A DNA stretch of 64,000 nucleotides from Henricia sp. BOLD:AAB3569 (taxonomy: Eukaryota > Echinodermata > Asteroidea > Spinulosida > Echinasteridae): the NCBI GenBank assembly GCA_037783545.1, contig JBBELK010000454.1:1178001-1242000 (forward strand). Direction: 5' to 3'. Each line of letters opens with the position of its first letter. Within the stretch, counting starts at the first letter, position 1. This document shows, one piece after another, positions 43,518 to 54,983 of the stretch. A model generated the notes under the pieces. The model searched no databases and was not told the origin of the DNA. It saw nothing but the letters and a program-made list of their open reading frames with translations. A program made the translations under genes and the position numbers.

Positions 43518-43670
43518 GTGACTTGAAGACATCTTTTGAGTGTGTAACGGGAGTACGGTAAGACGTCACCGGGTTACGCGAATAAAAATAGAAAGGAGAG
43601 AAAGAAATCCTGGTTGTTTATCCTCGTTTTGCAACCAAAAAATTAATACGAAGATCTGGCGAGGGAAATA

Positions 43671-43685
43671 CCCCCCCCCCCCCCA
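43671..43685 (+). repeat. Poly-C tract
   Basis: About 14 consecutive C followed by A-rich sequence. Confidence 0.9.
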
Positions 43686-44028
43686 CCCCAAAAAAATCAG
43701 ACGTGAAAAATAACAATGACTCTGATGAGAAGTACAAATCATATTTTGGCCGTCTGACTTTCGCGAAATTGAATTCAGTTGGTTTCGTGTTACACACTTG
43801 TAAAATATTGGATTACGCATCGACAGTGTGTCTTTTTGAATATTCATGCAGATACTGCTGAGGATTTTACAATCATCTGTGAATGTTTTTGAAGCCGTCA
43901 TAGGGAAACACTGATAATATGACTATTTTGTTTTAAATATAAGCTCAAAGACGCGCTACAAATATTGCCGGTATTATGGTTATATTTACTTTTCAAACCA
44001 ACGCCAAGTGCCAGTAATATACCATTTG

Positions 44029-44403
44029 CACCGGCAGCCATGACAGGAGGCATGTTTTCATATGTAAATGATGTAACAATAGATCAACAAAGTGCTGTAC
44101 TCATGCATGACGCACGGTGACAATAGGGACCATTAGAAATGGTACGCGTATACGGGAAACGTATGCGGCTGGGAAAAACTGGATGGTTGTACCAACAGTT
44201 TGCGCGGTTATTTTGTCTGCACAGCATAGGTAATGTGACTTTTTACATTAATATAACCATGTACACATCCGCACATTTCTTGAACAGCCACGTAAAATTG
44301 TGATATAACGACCCAGATTTTGCAAGCCGCACACGTTTCCCGTACGCGTACCATTTCTAATGGTCCCTAATGTGATTTCCCCCTGCCATGGCCACCCGTG
44401 CAA
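44029..44403. mobile_element. TGCACCGGCGGCCATGACAG family MITE, copy 6, interrupted by a second MITE
   Basis: Left part TTTGCACCGGCAGCCATGAC to GACGCACGGTGACAATA, right part TAATGTGATTTCCCCCTGCC to GGCCACCCGTGCAA. The pair rejoin as one family copy around the insertion at 44126-44367. Confidence 0.8.
44126..44367. mobile_element. TA-type MITE nested in another MITE
   Basis: Perfect 25-bp inverted ends, beginning GGGACCATTAGAAATGGTAC and ending with the inverse, enclose 242 bp. TA flanks it on both sides (44124-44125, 44368-44369), as for Tc1/mariner-type targets. Confidence 0.9.
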
Positions 44404-44993
44404 TCAAATTTGGAATCTTTGCACGTTCGAAATTGTGGCTTTAATGTTTGGAGTGCTCGATTTTGATGTTCTGTTCTTTGAAGCCAAATTTAATTATATG
44501 GAAAATAAACGGTCATCTCAGAAAACAAAAGTTTTAAAACAAATTTTAAAAATGAAATTAGCTAAATTATCACAAATTTTTGCACCAAAACGAGACCCTG
44601 TCTTTAGTACTTATGCGTGACGCTCATGCCTGATTGATAATGCCCGCGAAATTTGAAAACTACACGCCGCCACGTGCGACTGGAAGCTTAGTCATATCTA
44701 AGCACCGAGGATTATATCTTCGCCACCATCAGACACCGACCGACCCACCTGTCATATAGTACGTTGACTTTTGCCAGACAAGACGAGGCTTACGGCGCTT
44801 CTTCCGGTGCACAACTTTGAAGCTTCTAGCTATCCTAGATTACATTAAGCCCGTCACCTACTGCTGAATCCCTCGGGCAAAAATGTGTCTCCAATCCATA
44901 TTAATCGAATCAAGGGATACGTGCATTTATAAACGAAAACGCACATACACAAAGTGCCAGTTTGGGAGACGGCGCATATCATTGGAGGAGACA

Positions 44994-45039
44994 TGCGCGT
45001 TGCGCGCGTTGCGCGCGTTGCGCGCGTTGCGCGCGTTGC
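44994..45039 (+). repeat. (TGCGCGCGT)n minisatellite
   Basis: A 9-bp unit repeated about five times. It is purely alternating pyrimidine-purine over long stretches, a sequence type prone to Z-DNA. Confidence 0.9.
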
Positions 45040-48000
45040 ACACATTCAAATCTGTTGACTTAAAGGCCCAGTGGATCATTTGCAATGACCCCAAAAAGTA
45101 ATCAACGAGTTTACAGGGGAAAAGTTCTGAAAGTAAAGATTGTATTAATAGCAACTATCCAATGAAAGGTTTTCGCTCAAAATGATATAATTTTACCAGA
45201 AAATAATCCGTAAAGATGAAATTATTTAGATCGTTTGCAAACGATTTACTTATTTTTGGTTCGCATCTACACGGTCCAAAATGCATGGGCGCTGTGTACT
45301 CCGTGTGCGTGTTCCAAAGCGATGCATTTTTATGGATCGCGCGCACACGCAGTATGTGCGCCACAGAGTGCATGACGCAAGCCACACAGTACCCGATCAA
45401 CTGAGAACGAATATTTGAAACACCCCGCCAAGACCAGAAAAACGCATAGGCCTATGGGTTTTCATGTTTTTTTTAAACGTGGTACATGTGACAAAGCTGA
45501 AATTTCTTCGGATGAGTTTGTTGATGTCTTTCTTTCGATTTATAATAGTTTTATTCGCAGAATCGCTCAAAAACAGATCATCTCAGGGCCTCTAAAGTGC
45601 ACATATAGGAAACGAGTGCACGAAAAGTTTGTCCAAGAGTAGTGCATTTGAAACCGTCTTTTTCGAAAAAGAGACGCTTCGGCATTTCAGACACAAAATA
45701 TTTTAACGATTCTAGTTACATTTCTAACAATTTCACTCAATAACGAATATCTGAAAAATAAAATAAATTAATCTTAATGGTAATAAAATTCCATGAATTC
45801 CAGAGCAGATATATTTAGTTCCGCCAGAGACATGACTTACCATATCATGTTACCAATAATTTTAGTACCTCTTCTGCTTTCATATCGAACGACATATTGA
45901 AGATGTACAGACACGTCTCCATAAAAAAACCTCAACACACGTTGACATTGTCTTTTAATTTACATATTTAAAAACTTTTAATATTTATTTGAGGTTAAGT
46001 TACAATAGAGTACAAACGGTTACGCGTCGACCAAAGGATAAACACAATGCTCTGGTAGACCTACTATACAAAACGCTTTTGCAAAAACAAACAAGATTTT
46101 TATATTGGGCCTATATTTTCCGCTCGGGTCAAAAAAGGCCAGCAAGTTCCGATTTCTCGGCGGGCTGATTTGTAATTTTGTTTCAATAGACTAGACTTGA
46201 GCGGTTGCCATGGCGACGCATATGTGAAATTGGCGAAAAGACACCTGGAGCCTCGGGCGCAGTTTACTGACAACCAAGCCACGTCCTTTTTTGAAAGAAG
46301 AAAATTATCGATTGATCAAGAAATGACCAAAATCGAGATATGTTCTGGAGGGATGAATAAATTACCTTTTCCTGTCTCCTCTGAGATATAAATATTCTTG
46401 TTTTGCACGCAATGCAAGTTTAGCTTTCTGCTGCGCGCAATGACAGCCTCTGGGGAAATTTGCCATAAAATTTAGGTGCAAATGTGGCCTGTTCTTCGTC
46501 TGATACAATTCGGTCAATATTATGAAAATTACTAAAATAGGCCAAATTAAGCTGAAATCCGACTTGGAAACAAGAGAAAGGTTTTATTTTCTCAAAATTA
46601 GGATTTAATAAGATCCATATAAATTATATTGTGGAGATTTGGCAAAGTAAAACAGGTTACCATCTAAAATTTCATGTCATTTGTATTGCGTTTGACTGGT
46701 ATACGCTGCCATTTAAAGTCACACTAAAGTAACTGCAATATTCTGAATTTGGGTGCTAGTATTTTACGGTTGGGAAATAATAATTGCCAAGCACGAATTT
46801 AAAGGTAATACATATACAGGATTGGTAATTACCCTCGAAAAAATGTCTGAATTATTATCTAAAAGCTTACTTGTTATAAAGATGGTAATGGTAGGATTCA
46901 TCCCGTGAAATTATTTCGTCTGAAGTGCTCCTATTCATGAGAAAAATTACGAAACTATTAAAAATCTCCAAAGATCGCCATGCATGATTGGGTTTTTAAT
47001 GTTTTCTGAAGTATTACTGCATCTATGTGGCTAAAATGTCTACAAGGTTGTTTTCTCGACCTATAGCTTTCACTTACCAGTGGAAATCACGCCATTCTTA
47101 ACAGTTTACTAAACATGTATATTATACCTTTAAGTGATGTTAGATATCCCATTTCATATGCCTTTTATTATTTAAGGTAAGCTTATGCGTGGTCAAAATG
47201 GCTTTGCAAACTCCTTTAACCACCCAAGGGGATATCGACTGTCTGTTGCACACCGCCATTAAGTAGCTACGCCAATCCGCTAATATACAAACCATTGAAA
47301 ACGGAAACATTTCAAACAACGAACGGTATCAAAGCTGACAAGGCTGTGTCCCCGTCGTGCAGTCAACGCGACGCGAACCAAATCGAACGCGACATTCGAA
47401 CGCGAACATACCTCCCGTTCCGCAATGTCTATTTACTGCGCAGACCGTTCGGCTGTCACTACGTGCAGCTTAAATACGCTGTATGCATTGACATTTCAAC
47501 CCTTTGGGGAAATCTTTCCCCTGGAAAGCAAAGTGGACGGATCTTTGCCTATAGTTAATCTGTCAAAAATGCATGTAGTCTGAAATTTTGGCGGGAACTC
47601 AGCGGTCGCTCCGTCGTTTGATGGAATTGACGTTAGTACGAGTGCCATTTATACCCGCGTGTATATTTCAAATCGAATTTAGTTGTTGAGTGATTTTTGC
47701 TGGAAAGGTATATATATGCAGGACTTAATTTAGCAGTTGGGAAGAAAGCATCGGAGAATTGCGAGAAGGAAACTAGACTTGAGACTGATAGGTCTATATT
47801 TAATGGCCTTGCGGATCAACCAATGTACTCTGCTGAACCAATCTGCTTTAACATTTATTCGACCTAGTTTGGTGCCGTCAGTGGGCCGTCTAAAAGATGT
47901 CAACATTTTCACAGTTTTACAGAGCGGATATTAATTTTTCAAGACCTCCCTCCCTACCTCGAAATACCACATAAAATGACGTGTTTATTTATGCTCAGAA

Positions 48001-49787
48001 AAAAACTGAGGGAAAAAATGCGGTAATTACTTTCTGTCTAGTTCTCTGGCTCAATTTGGTATAAGTTTGGATGCTTCCAGCGATGATCGCCCGACTATTC
48101 AGAAATGAATAGGCCTACATGAATTTCATTTTTCTCGAAAATTACAATACATCATGCAGCGTGATTGACAGGATAGTTCACAATGTCACTCGTCTGCATG
48201 CAGATAAACGTATTTATGACAACCAGACTGGTAAATATGGAAAACGTGACTATGAATTGAGGTTTTTGGTGAAGCGATCGGGGCAAAAAATAAATCTTTG
48301 TATCTAAATCGCACGAATCCATGGGCTCTTTTTATCAAGTGTCTAAAACACCCCCGTTTTGCCGCTAAAACGCATTTGGGCGGGCGATAGCTATCTTTTG
48401 GAGGGGTTCATGACGTTGTTTCCCGGCGGCTTGTTTCACACGATACCGCTACTCAACACCCATCTCGTCTGATTGCATTAAGGGCAAGAGGTATAGGAAT
48501 ATTCAGCCGCGAGCTAAGTAACATGTGCACGCGTGACGGGTTTTTACTGGACAGGTGGCGGCGAAAATCTTGTCGGTCGCGTCCTCCAATCGTCGCTTGA
48601 AAAAACAAAAACCCAACAAATTAGTATAGAAGATTGTGGGGCGGGATTTCTGGGGCGCGGTGAATACCCTGTGGCGGGACGAAATATGTTTACAAAAGGC
48701 GCGAACTGCGGTATCGTTCTCTTTTTAAAGCAAATTAGAAATTGTCATAACCCGGTTAAAAACGCAATCTTGAAACAGTGCTTTTTCTTAGAACCTGATC
48801 CAACCTGAAAGAGGAAAAGGAAACAAATTAAACCACTTCCTAAAAATTAATGTCAAACGCCTCTCGTTCTGCAATGACGCAAAACCTTATGAGCACATAA
48901 AACCACATACAAAATCTTGATATAGCAATCTCAACAAGCATGATTTATTATTTGTTCCGCTACATTTCTGCAGGAAAAGAGGGTTTTATAAAGTGTGTGC
49001 TACGGTTATTGTGTCCATCTATATACAGAAGCATTAACCTTTGAACACGTCGGTATTTTATTAGGTAAAACAGCATTTAATATAGCCGTAAAATGAAACA
49101 ATAAACCAATTACCTTGGAAGATCAATCGCAAAATGCTAACAATACACGCCCCACTTGGGTTGTAAATCATCAACCCACGTTCATTGCAAGTTTAATCGT
49201 TAATTTTATGGGCACAAGCCATCGGAGATTACGGTTTTCAACTCAACGTTTCTCGTCACCGACACCCGAAATTCAAACCTTCGTCGCCGCAATTCCGAAT
49301 CACGGAATGCAGATTCTATTTCCAGAAACTGAAACTGTCTTTAATCCTCTCTGCAAATCCGCGGCTACGGAACATCTCCGAAACATGTCTGTCTTAACCC
49401 TGCTTGGGGGGAAAAGGGGGGTTTGGCACGGGTCTAAAGGGGGCTATATATAGGTGATCTATATATGACATCTTCGGTAACAAGACGCACGTCTCGGATC
49501 CTATCTGAGACCCACATCATCCACGGGACGTGCAAGATTCTCGGCGGGGAAGGAAATGGGCAGCATTTTTGTCTTAATGAAATTTTAATTGAAAAGGTTG
49601 GATTTCAAACGTGGGCCGACTGTGGAAATACAATCGAGGGAAGATGTGACTTTGTAATTGTATGCCGTGGATTAAGCGTGTCTGCATTGCATCTAGCTTA
49701 ACTGTTTAGTTGGTCTTGGCGTTTTAGGCCTGGGCATTTTCGTGAAGCTGGCAAACACAAAATTTGTGTTTGCCAAATTTCAAATTA
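45040..49787 (+). other. Intergenic sequence, no recognised gene
   Basis: 4.7 kb mostly unique. It contains an X-box-like GTTGCCATGGCGAC at 46204-46217. No transposon with clear ends was found, and short open frames (for example 47295-47558, 49115-49453) have no recognisable content. Confidence 0.5.
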
Positions 49788-50075
49788 CACCCGTTTCATA
49801 TACATGCGCACCAGAGTCGCGCCGAACTAATTGTATTACGAGCGACTCGAGTCGCTCCGATTAAAATTTGGTTTCAGACAGGCGTTCTTAATGCGAGCCG
49901 TGCACACATTAAAGATCGACGTCTGAAACCAAGTCGCTCTTCAGAATGGAACAGTCGATCTTTCGACTTCTGGCGAACCAAGTCGCTCCAAATTGTTTCA
50001 TACGTCGAACTTAATTCAAATATATGGGATAATTTAGTTCGGCGCGGCTCCGGTGCGCCAGTATGAAACGGGTGG
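49788..50075. mobile_element. MITE with CACCCGTTTCATA ends
   Basis: CACCCGTTTCATATACATGC, GCGCCGAACTAA on the left pair with TTAGTTCGGCGC, GTATGAAACGGGTG on the right. AGTCGCTC and GACTCGAG-type motifs repeat inside. Confidence 0.8.
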
Positions 50076-51021
50076 TGAGACTTGCAACCTGTAAAATTCA
50101 GTCTCGGAAGGGTAGGACAATTCTAGTCTGTTTTTCAATACTTTTTTACCGTTTTTAAACACGCGTATTTTCTGCGAATGCTGAACGCTTTACGCGCAAG
50201 ATCACATGTCATTTCTGTTGCGGTAAATTGTGCGTTCGCCGTGCGCGTGTTTCGTCACCACGCATTTCAGTCGTCGCCTGCATTTCAGTGGCGTGCTCAA
50301 CTTGTGCGTTTACGAACCTTGCCAGTCTATCCCGAACCATATTCCCAAAGTAACCATGCACTTTGTTCTTGTTGGGGGCTAGGAATTCATTGCGAAATGG
50401 CTTGCTCATGAACACATGCAGCACAACCCAGTGCAGGAATCCAACTCGGTGAATGGACTGTATATATTTTGTACAAGGTGTGTTCATATTTTTTATGTAT
50501 CACTCTTATACAATGCGCGCCACTGCACTGGCTATGCCTTTTGCATTTGGCTTTTCGATGTAAATCTGACAAACCATCGACCCCTGTCTAATACGCAAGC
50601 CGCTCCAGCCAATATGGATTTATTTTTCCCATCGTCTAGTATGTGACACATTCACAAGATAAGAGATTTGCCGGTGTGGATGCCGGCTTATTATGACGAG
50701 GGCCCGCCTATGTACACGCGGCTTTGAAAATCAAAAACTGGTGAAAAGGCACCGCACTCAAACTAGACAGTCGTGAGCATTTGTAACACCCCTGTGCACT
50801 TTTAATCATGTTTGCGGAATCTGCTAAGCGGAAACGATTGGAATCGATCGCAAGAGGATCTTGGGGGAATTTTAATATTACTTTCCTCGCTCGTCCAGCT
50901 TCAATCTCACAAAGAGTCAAAATCTCGATATACAATGACAAATATTATTGTTCCGACAATGTTTCGCGCTGACGAACACATCTGCCTGTAAAGCATTAGT
51001 GTACTCGACCGACCGCACACA
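50076..51021 (+). other. Intergenic sequence, no recognised gene
   Basis: Nothing recognised. Confidence 0.5.
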
Positions 51022-51152
51022 TGAGCCTTTTTCCAAATCTCGACTTGGGCTCAGGCTCAGGCTCAGGCTCCGGCTCCGGCTCCATGTAAACCACATGAAG
51101 ACGGAGACGAAGAAGGAGACGGAGACGGAGACGAGATTTGGAAAAGCCCCAT
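51022..51152. mobile_element. Hairpin element with simple-repeat arms, copy 1
   Basis: GCCTTTTTCCAAATCTCGAC at the left pairs with GAGATTTGGAAAAGCCCC at the right. The left arm interior is (GGCTCA/GGCTCC)n and the right arm (GGAGAC)n. Both arms would pair only loosely. Second copy at 52836-52937. Confidence 0.8.
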
Positions 51153-52835
51153 GTTATCACTACTTTGGATGTCAAACGAAGACATTTCATTAATCAAAAC
51201 AATGAGGCGCGTTGCGCGTGCAAGACACACGCGACGCGCACGCACACAGATCACCCAATGAGGTGCCTAAAATGACGCTATATACACAAGTAGGTACTAT
51301 TTTTCTACGGTGCGAAACAATACAGCACCAACTCGCTGCGCGCATTGATATAGTAAAATACTTTGCGCGTCTTCCCTTTTATAACTTTGAGTTGTTTGGT
51401 TTTTGCGGGGAGTGGCTCCAAAAATTCATATCGAAAATAGACACAGGCTAACAAAATCCCAAACACTTTAATTTCTTCCGTGAAAATGCGCGAGAACAGG
51501 TGATTTGATTTTAGCGTGCAGAGGCTTGGCTTTGACGCGTTGTCAACGCTCGGGGAGCATCGTGTGTCTATTGGGCATGTATAATTCCGATATTATTTGA
51601 TCAAACGGGCGGAGAATGCACTTTTCTTTCACATTTACGAGCGCTGATAAATCTGTTAGTTCAACTCGCCTCGGGGTTGAGCGAGGCAGGCTTCTACCGG
51701 ATGGGAATCATTTTCCAACTGTGGACGCAGTATAATAAAAAAATAGATAACAATAAATTTCGGCATTTCAACGATTCTTTCTTTTGATTAACGAACGCGC
51801 ATTTGACTTTGTTTATGCTTTTATATTTACGTTTTGGGATAGATCCAAGCTTTTATAGGGTGTGCGGAGTATGGAGTGTTCTAATTCTATAACTACGAGA
51901 ACGTGGTTCCAGTTTCAAGAGGGCTACATTTTCTGAATGCAATGTGTTGTGATGCTTCGCTTTGACAAAACAAACCAGAGTCACTTATCATTTGGAGTGA
52001 TTCGTGTAATGAGTGGCCAGCTTGCGCATAAACACTTAAGATGGCCACTTGTAATCGTATAGCGATTATCATGCGGCGCGAAAAATACCGAGTAGGCCTA
52101 TTAATGTTAAGGCACATACATGTAGTTCATAATTATAGTGGTGTGGCTAAGGTTGCTGGGAAAAAAAACATATGGCTTTGAAGTGGTCAAATATGGCCGG
52201 GAAGCACTGTTATACCATTTCAGTGTGAAAACCATTAAGGCCTCATGTTTGGTATATCTTTGAAAGCCCATTGTCATTCGCATTAACCCAAAATGTCACT
52301 TGTAATAAAACATACACCCGCTCTGCCATTACGAGATGTACTTTGTTGCAACGAGAGAAGGTTAATTTGCCATTTTGTTGACGTCTTCCATAGTCAGGGA
52401 ACATAAAAGATTCAAGGGCAAATGTGTCAAGCTGTATGCTCGTTACCAATCTGGCCGCTAATGCACTCCGAGTGATTTCCCAACGGTTGCCAATGTTCAT
52501 CTCTCGTTCTATTTACGGGCTGAAAGTACACGGAAGACGGTTAAACAAAAACTATAATGCCCCGTGTCCTTCGCTGTTTTCAAGAGCGACAACAAGGCTC
52601 AGTTCTAGAAGCAGCGCAAGTCAATGATTGAACAGGCCTGTATATTTCCTTGAGAGCGACTGAGTGAGGGAAAAAAGGAAACGGTACAGGCGCTGTGGTA
52701 TTTATTTGTGATAACCACCAACAGTCAGCTAGTGGACAGTCGTCTTCTGTTAACGCAGAATGTTTCCGGTACGCGTAATACAGGGAGTCTGGTTACACGG
52801 TGTCCTTGCAATATATATATTGTAGCAAGGAGATC
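51153..52835 (+). other. Intergenic sequence, no recognised gene
   Basis: Nothing recognised. Confidence 0.5.
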
Positions 52836-52937
52836 ATGGGGCTTTTCCAAATCTCGGCTTCGTCTCCGTCTCCATCTCCATAGGGTTTACATGGAGCCGA
52901 AGCCTGAGCCTAAGTCGAGATTTGGAAAAAGGCCCAT
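52836..52937. mobile_element. Hairpin element with simple-repeat arms, copy 2
   Basis: GGGGCTTTTCCAAATCTCGG to CGAGATTTGGAAAAAGGCCC, with (CGTCTC)n-like and (GAGCCG/GAGCCT)-like arms. It is in the opposite orientation to copy 1 and has shorter arrays. Confidence 0.8.
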
Positions 52938-53000
52938 AAGTCATTATATACATCGCCCACAAATCCACCAAATAATACCTGTGCCCACATCACAACTCCA

Positions 53001-53142
53001 GGGCTGCGTTCCAAACACGCGAACATTGCAAACGTTCGCATCGTTCGCCAACAACTGGTACCCGCCTTTTATAGACTAGTGCACAAAAGCACTGTAACCA
53101 GTGGCGAACGTTGGCAACGTTCGCGTGTTTGGAACGCAGCCA
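53001..53142. mobile_element. GGGCTGCGTTCCAAA-type hairpin MITE, copy 2
   Basis: GGGCTGCGTTCCAAACACGC faces GCGTGTTTGGAACGCAGCC nearly perfectly. The core GCACTGTAACCAGTGGCGAAC matches copy 1 at 20850-20986; this copy is better preserved. Confidence 0.85.
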
Positions 53143-54088
53143 AGGTCTCTGTGCGCAACGGAAGACTTTTAAGGCGCTTGGTGGCAGCAAATATCCCGCG
53201 GTTCCTTTATCTTCGTCAAATTCAGCATAAGCACAATGACGTAACAAGCATCCGATGTGGATTCGTTTTGATCAGCTGTCAGCATATCTGTATCCTCTGT
53301 ATCCCCATATTATAGACTGTATACATGTATATAGAAATTTCAAATTAATTGTCATCGAAAACGAGTCTCGGTGCTTTTTGTAATAAACTTTACAAATGAA
53401 TAGACGCATGACGTAATAATGGCTAAGGATCTGGAACGAGGCTAAGAGTGCTAATTTGAAATCTGCCAACCCGATGAATATTTCAGGCCGAACTCTCTGT
53501 AATAGTGCATCGCAAAATAAACATTAGCTCCTAAATCATTGAGTGAACGCACACATGTTTGATCACATTATGTAAGCCAAGCCATCTCCCCCTAAAACCT
53601 GCATAGATGTATGTATACACGTGCTACGACCTTTTTAAGAAAAACAAAAATCTCTGATGCGGAAAATTATTCAACACATTAAATCAGAAGCACAAACTCT
53701 GCCACAACGAGCCGACTGACAATCAAAATTCAATTTGCTACGTATCAATTATGGAGGCCACATGCATGGCGCCATTGGACAGCAAATGCTATTGCGGACG
53801 TTAGAGACCTTAATCATTAAGAATAGCGTCCGCGGCATACATTGCAAGAGTGATTGCCATACACATCGGTTTTGTTTAACCTATATGACTAAGTGAAATG
53901 TATGGATTGATTCAATTTTTATAAACGATCGAAAATGAATATCCATCAACTTAAAGATGGACTGTCCGTGTTTAGGCCGATTTGGGCGTAAACAATATTT
54001 AAAAGTTAAATTGCTATTTTTCTAGATTATAAAAAGTTATCGGCTTTTATTTGGTACCAAGAACGTAAAATTCAGTTAAGGATTAATG
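53143..54088 (+). other. Intergenic sequence with a small hairpin
   Basis: GCGGACGTTAGAGACC then AATAGCGTCCGC near 53795-53840 form a hairpin. A related ATTGCGGACGTTCGGGAACG with GCGTCTGCGGCATA is at 54713-54763. Otherwise nothing recognised. Confidence 0.5.
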
Positions 54089-54311
54089 CCTGTCGATTAA
54101 AAACAATAAATAATAGACTACTAAAGTGTGACGTCAGTTGCCATGGTAATTGGGTCTAAACATTCGCTGGTAATCTGAAACGCCCATTGGTAAAGCGCAG
54201 GGAAACAGTTCACTGGTTTTAGTGTAGACCCAAAAACCATGGCAACACACAAAGGGTGACGTTTCACTTTAGTGCTCTATAAAAGGCAGGCCCTGCTTTT
54301 TAATCGACAGG
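54089..54311. mobile_element. Hairpin MITE carrying CRE and X-box-like sites in its arm
   Basis: CCTGTCGATTAAAAA at the left faces TTTTTAATCGACAGG. The left arm holds TGACGTCA (54129-54136), GTTGCCATGGTAAT (54137-54150) and ATTGG; the right arm keeps a degenerate AACCATGGCAAC and GGGTGACG. Length 223 bp. Confidence 0.75.
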
Positions 54312-54522
54312 GTTATGACGCAAACGTACATGTGCGCGTACGTACATGTATATGAACGTAAGCGCATATACGTACGTACATGTGAAGCCCGTTTCAAAAA
54401 AAGGCTTGTATCTCCAATTCCCGAAGTTTTCGTTACAGAGACACGTAAGCTTTCTAAATTCGTTCGCTTGTGTAAATTAATTTTGTTTTACCCTTTCACC
54501 CAAACCCAAATTCTTAATCTTA

Positions 54523-54672
54523 GAGATGTCAGTTGACGGTCAAAATTTGGCCTGAAATCTCAGGAACTTTTGCCTGAAATGTGTATAAACATATGCAGTT
54601 ATGTACAGACGTAGACGAACAAAATGAAAAAGCCTGAAATCAGGCAATTGCCTGAACTCTGACATCCCTGTT
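54523..54672. repeat. Interspersed repeat, GGCCTGAAATC...GACATCCCTG type
   Basis: AGAGATGTCAGTTGACGGTC and CTGAACTCTGACATCCCTG are imperfect inverse ends; GCCTGAAAT occurs three times inside. Confidence 0.5.
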
Positions 54673-54884
54673 AATCTATATCATCGAAGAAACTTTAAGC
54701 CAAACCAATTTCTATTGCGGACGTTCGGGAACGTATCATGCAGAATGCGTCTGCGGCATAAATTCTAAGGGAAGTATAGGGCCTATAACACAAACATCTA
54801 AAAAGGTAAATGGTGTGCGACTGTCTAAAAGATATTGATTTGATCTTCACGGGTCAATTTGTATAGATGACCGAAAGGAATATG

Positions 54885-54983
54885 TGTGCCACGCAATACG
54901 CAGCTCCATAGCAAAGGCATAAAGGTGCGTGTTTCGAGCACGAAATTGGCGGGCGCGCATTGCTGACGAGCCTGTGCCTTTAA
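54885..54983. mobile_element. TTAA-type hairpin MITE, copy 3 (left end lost)
   Basis: TGCCACGCAATACGCAGCTC and the right terminus TGACGAGCCTGTGCCTTTAA, which keeps the TTAA border and so defines the family ends. Confidence 0.75.
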
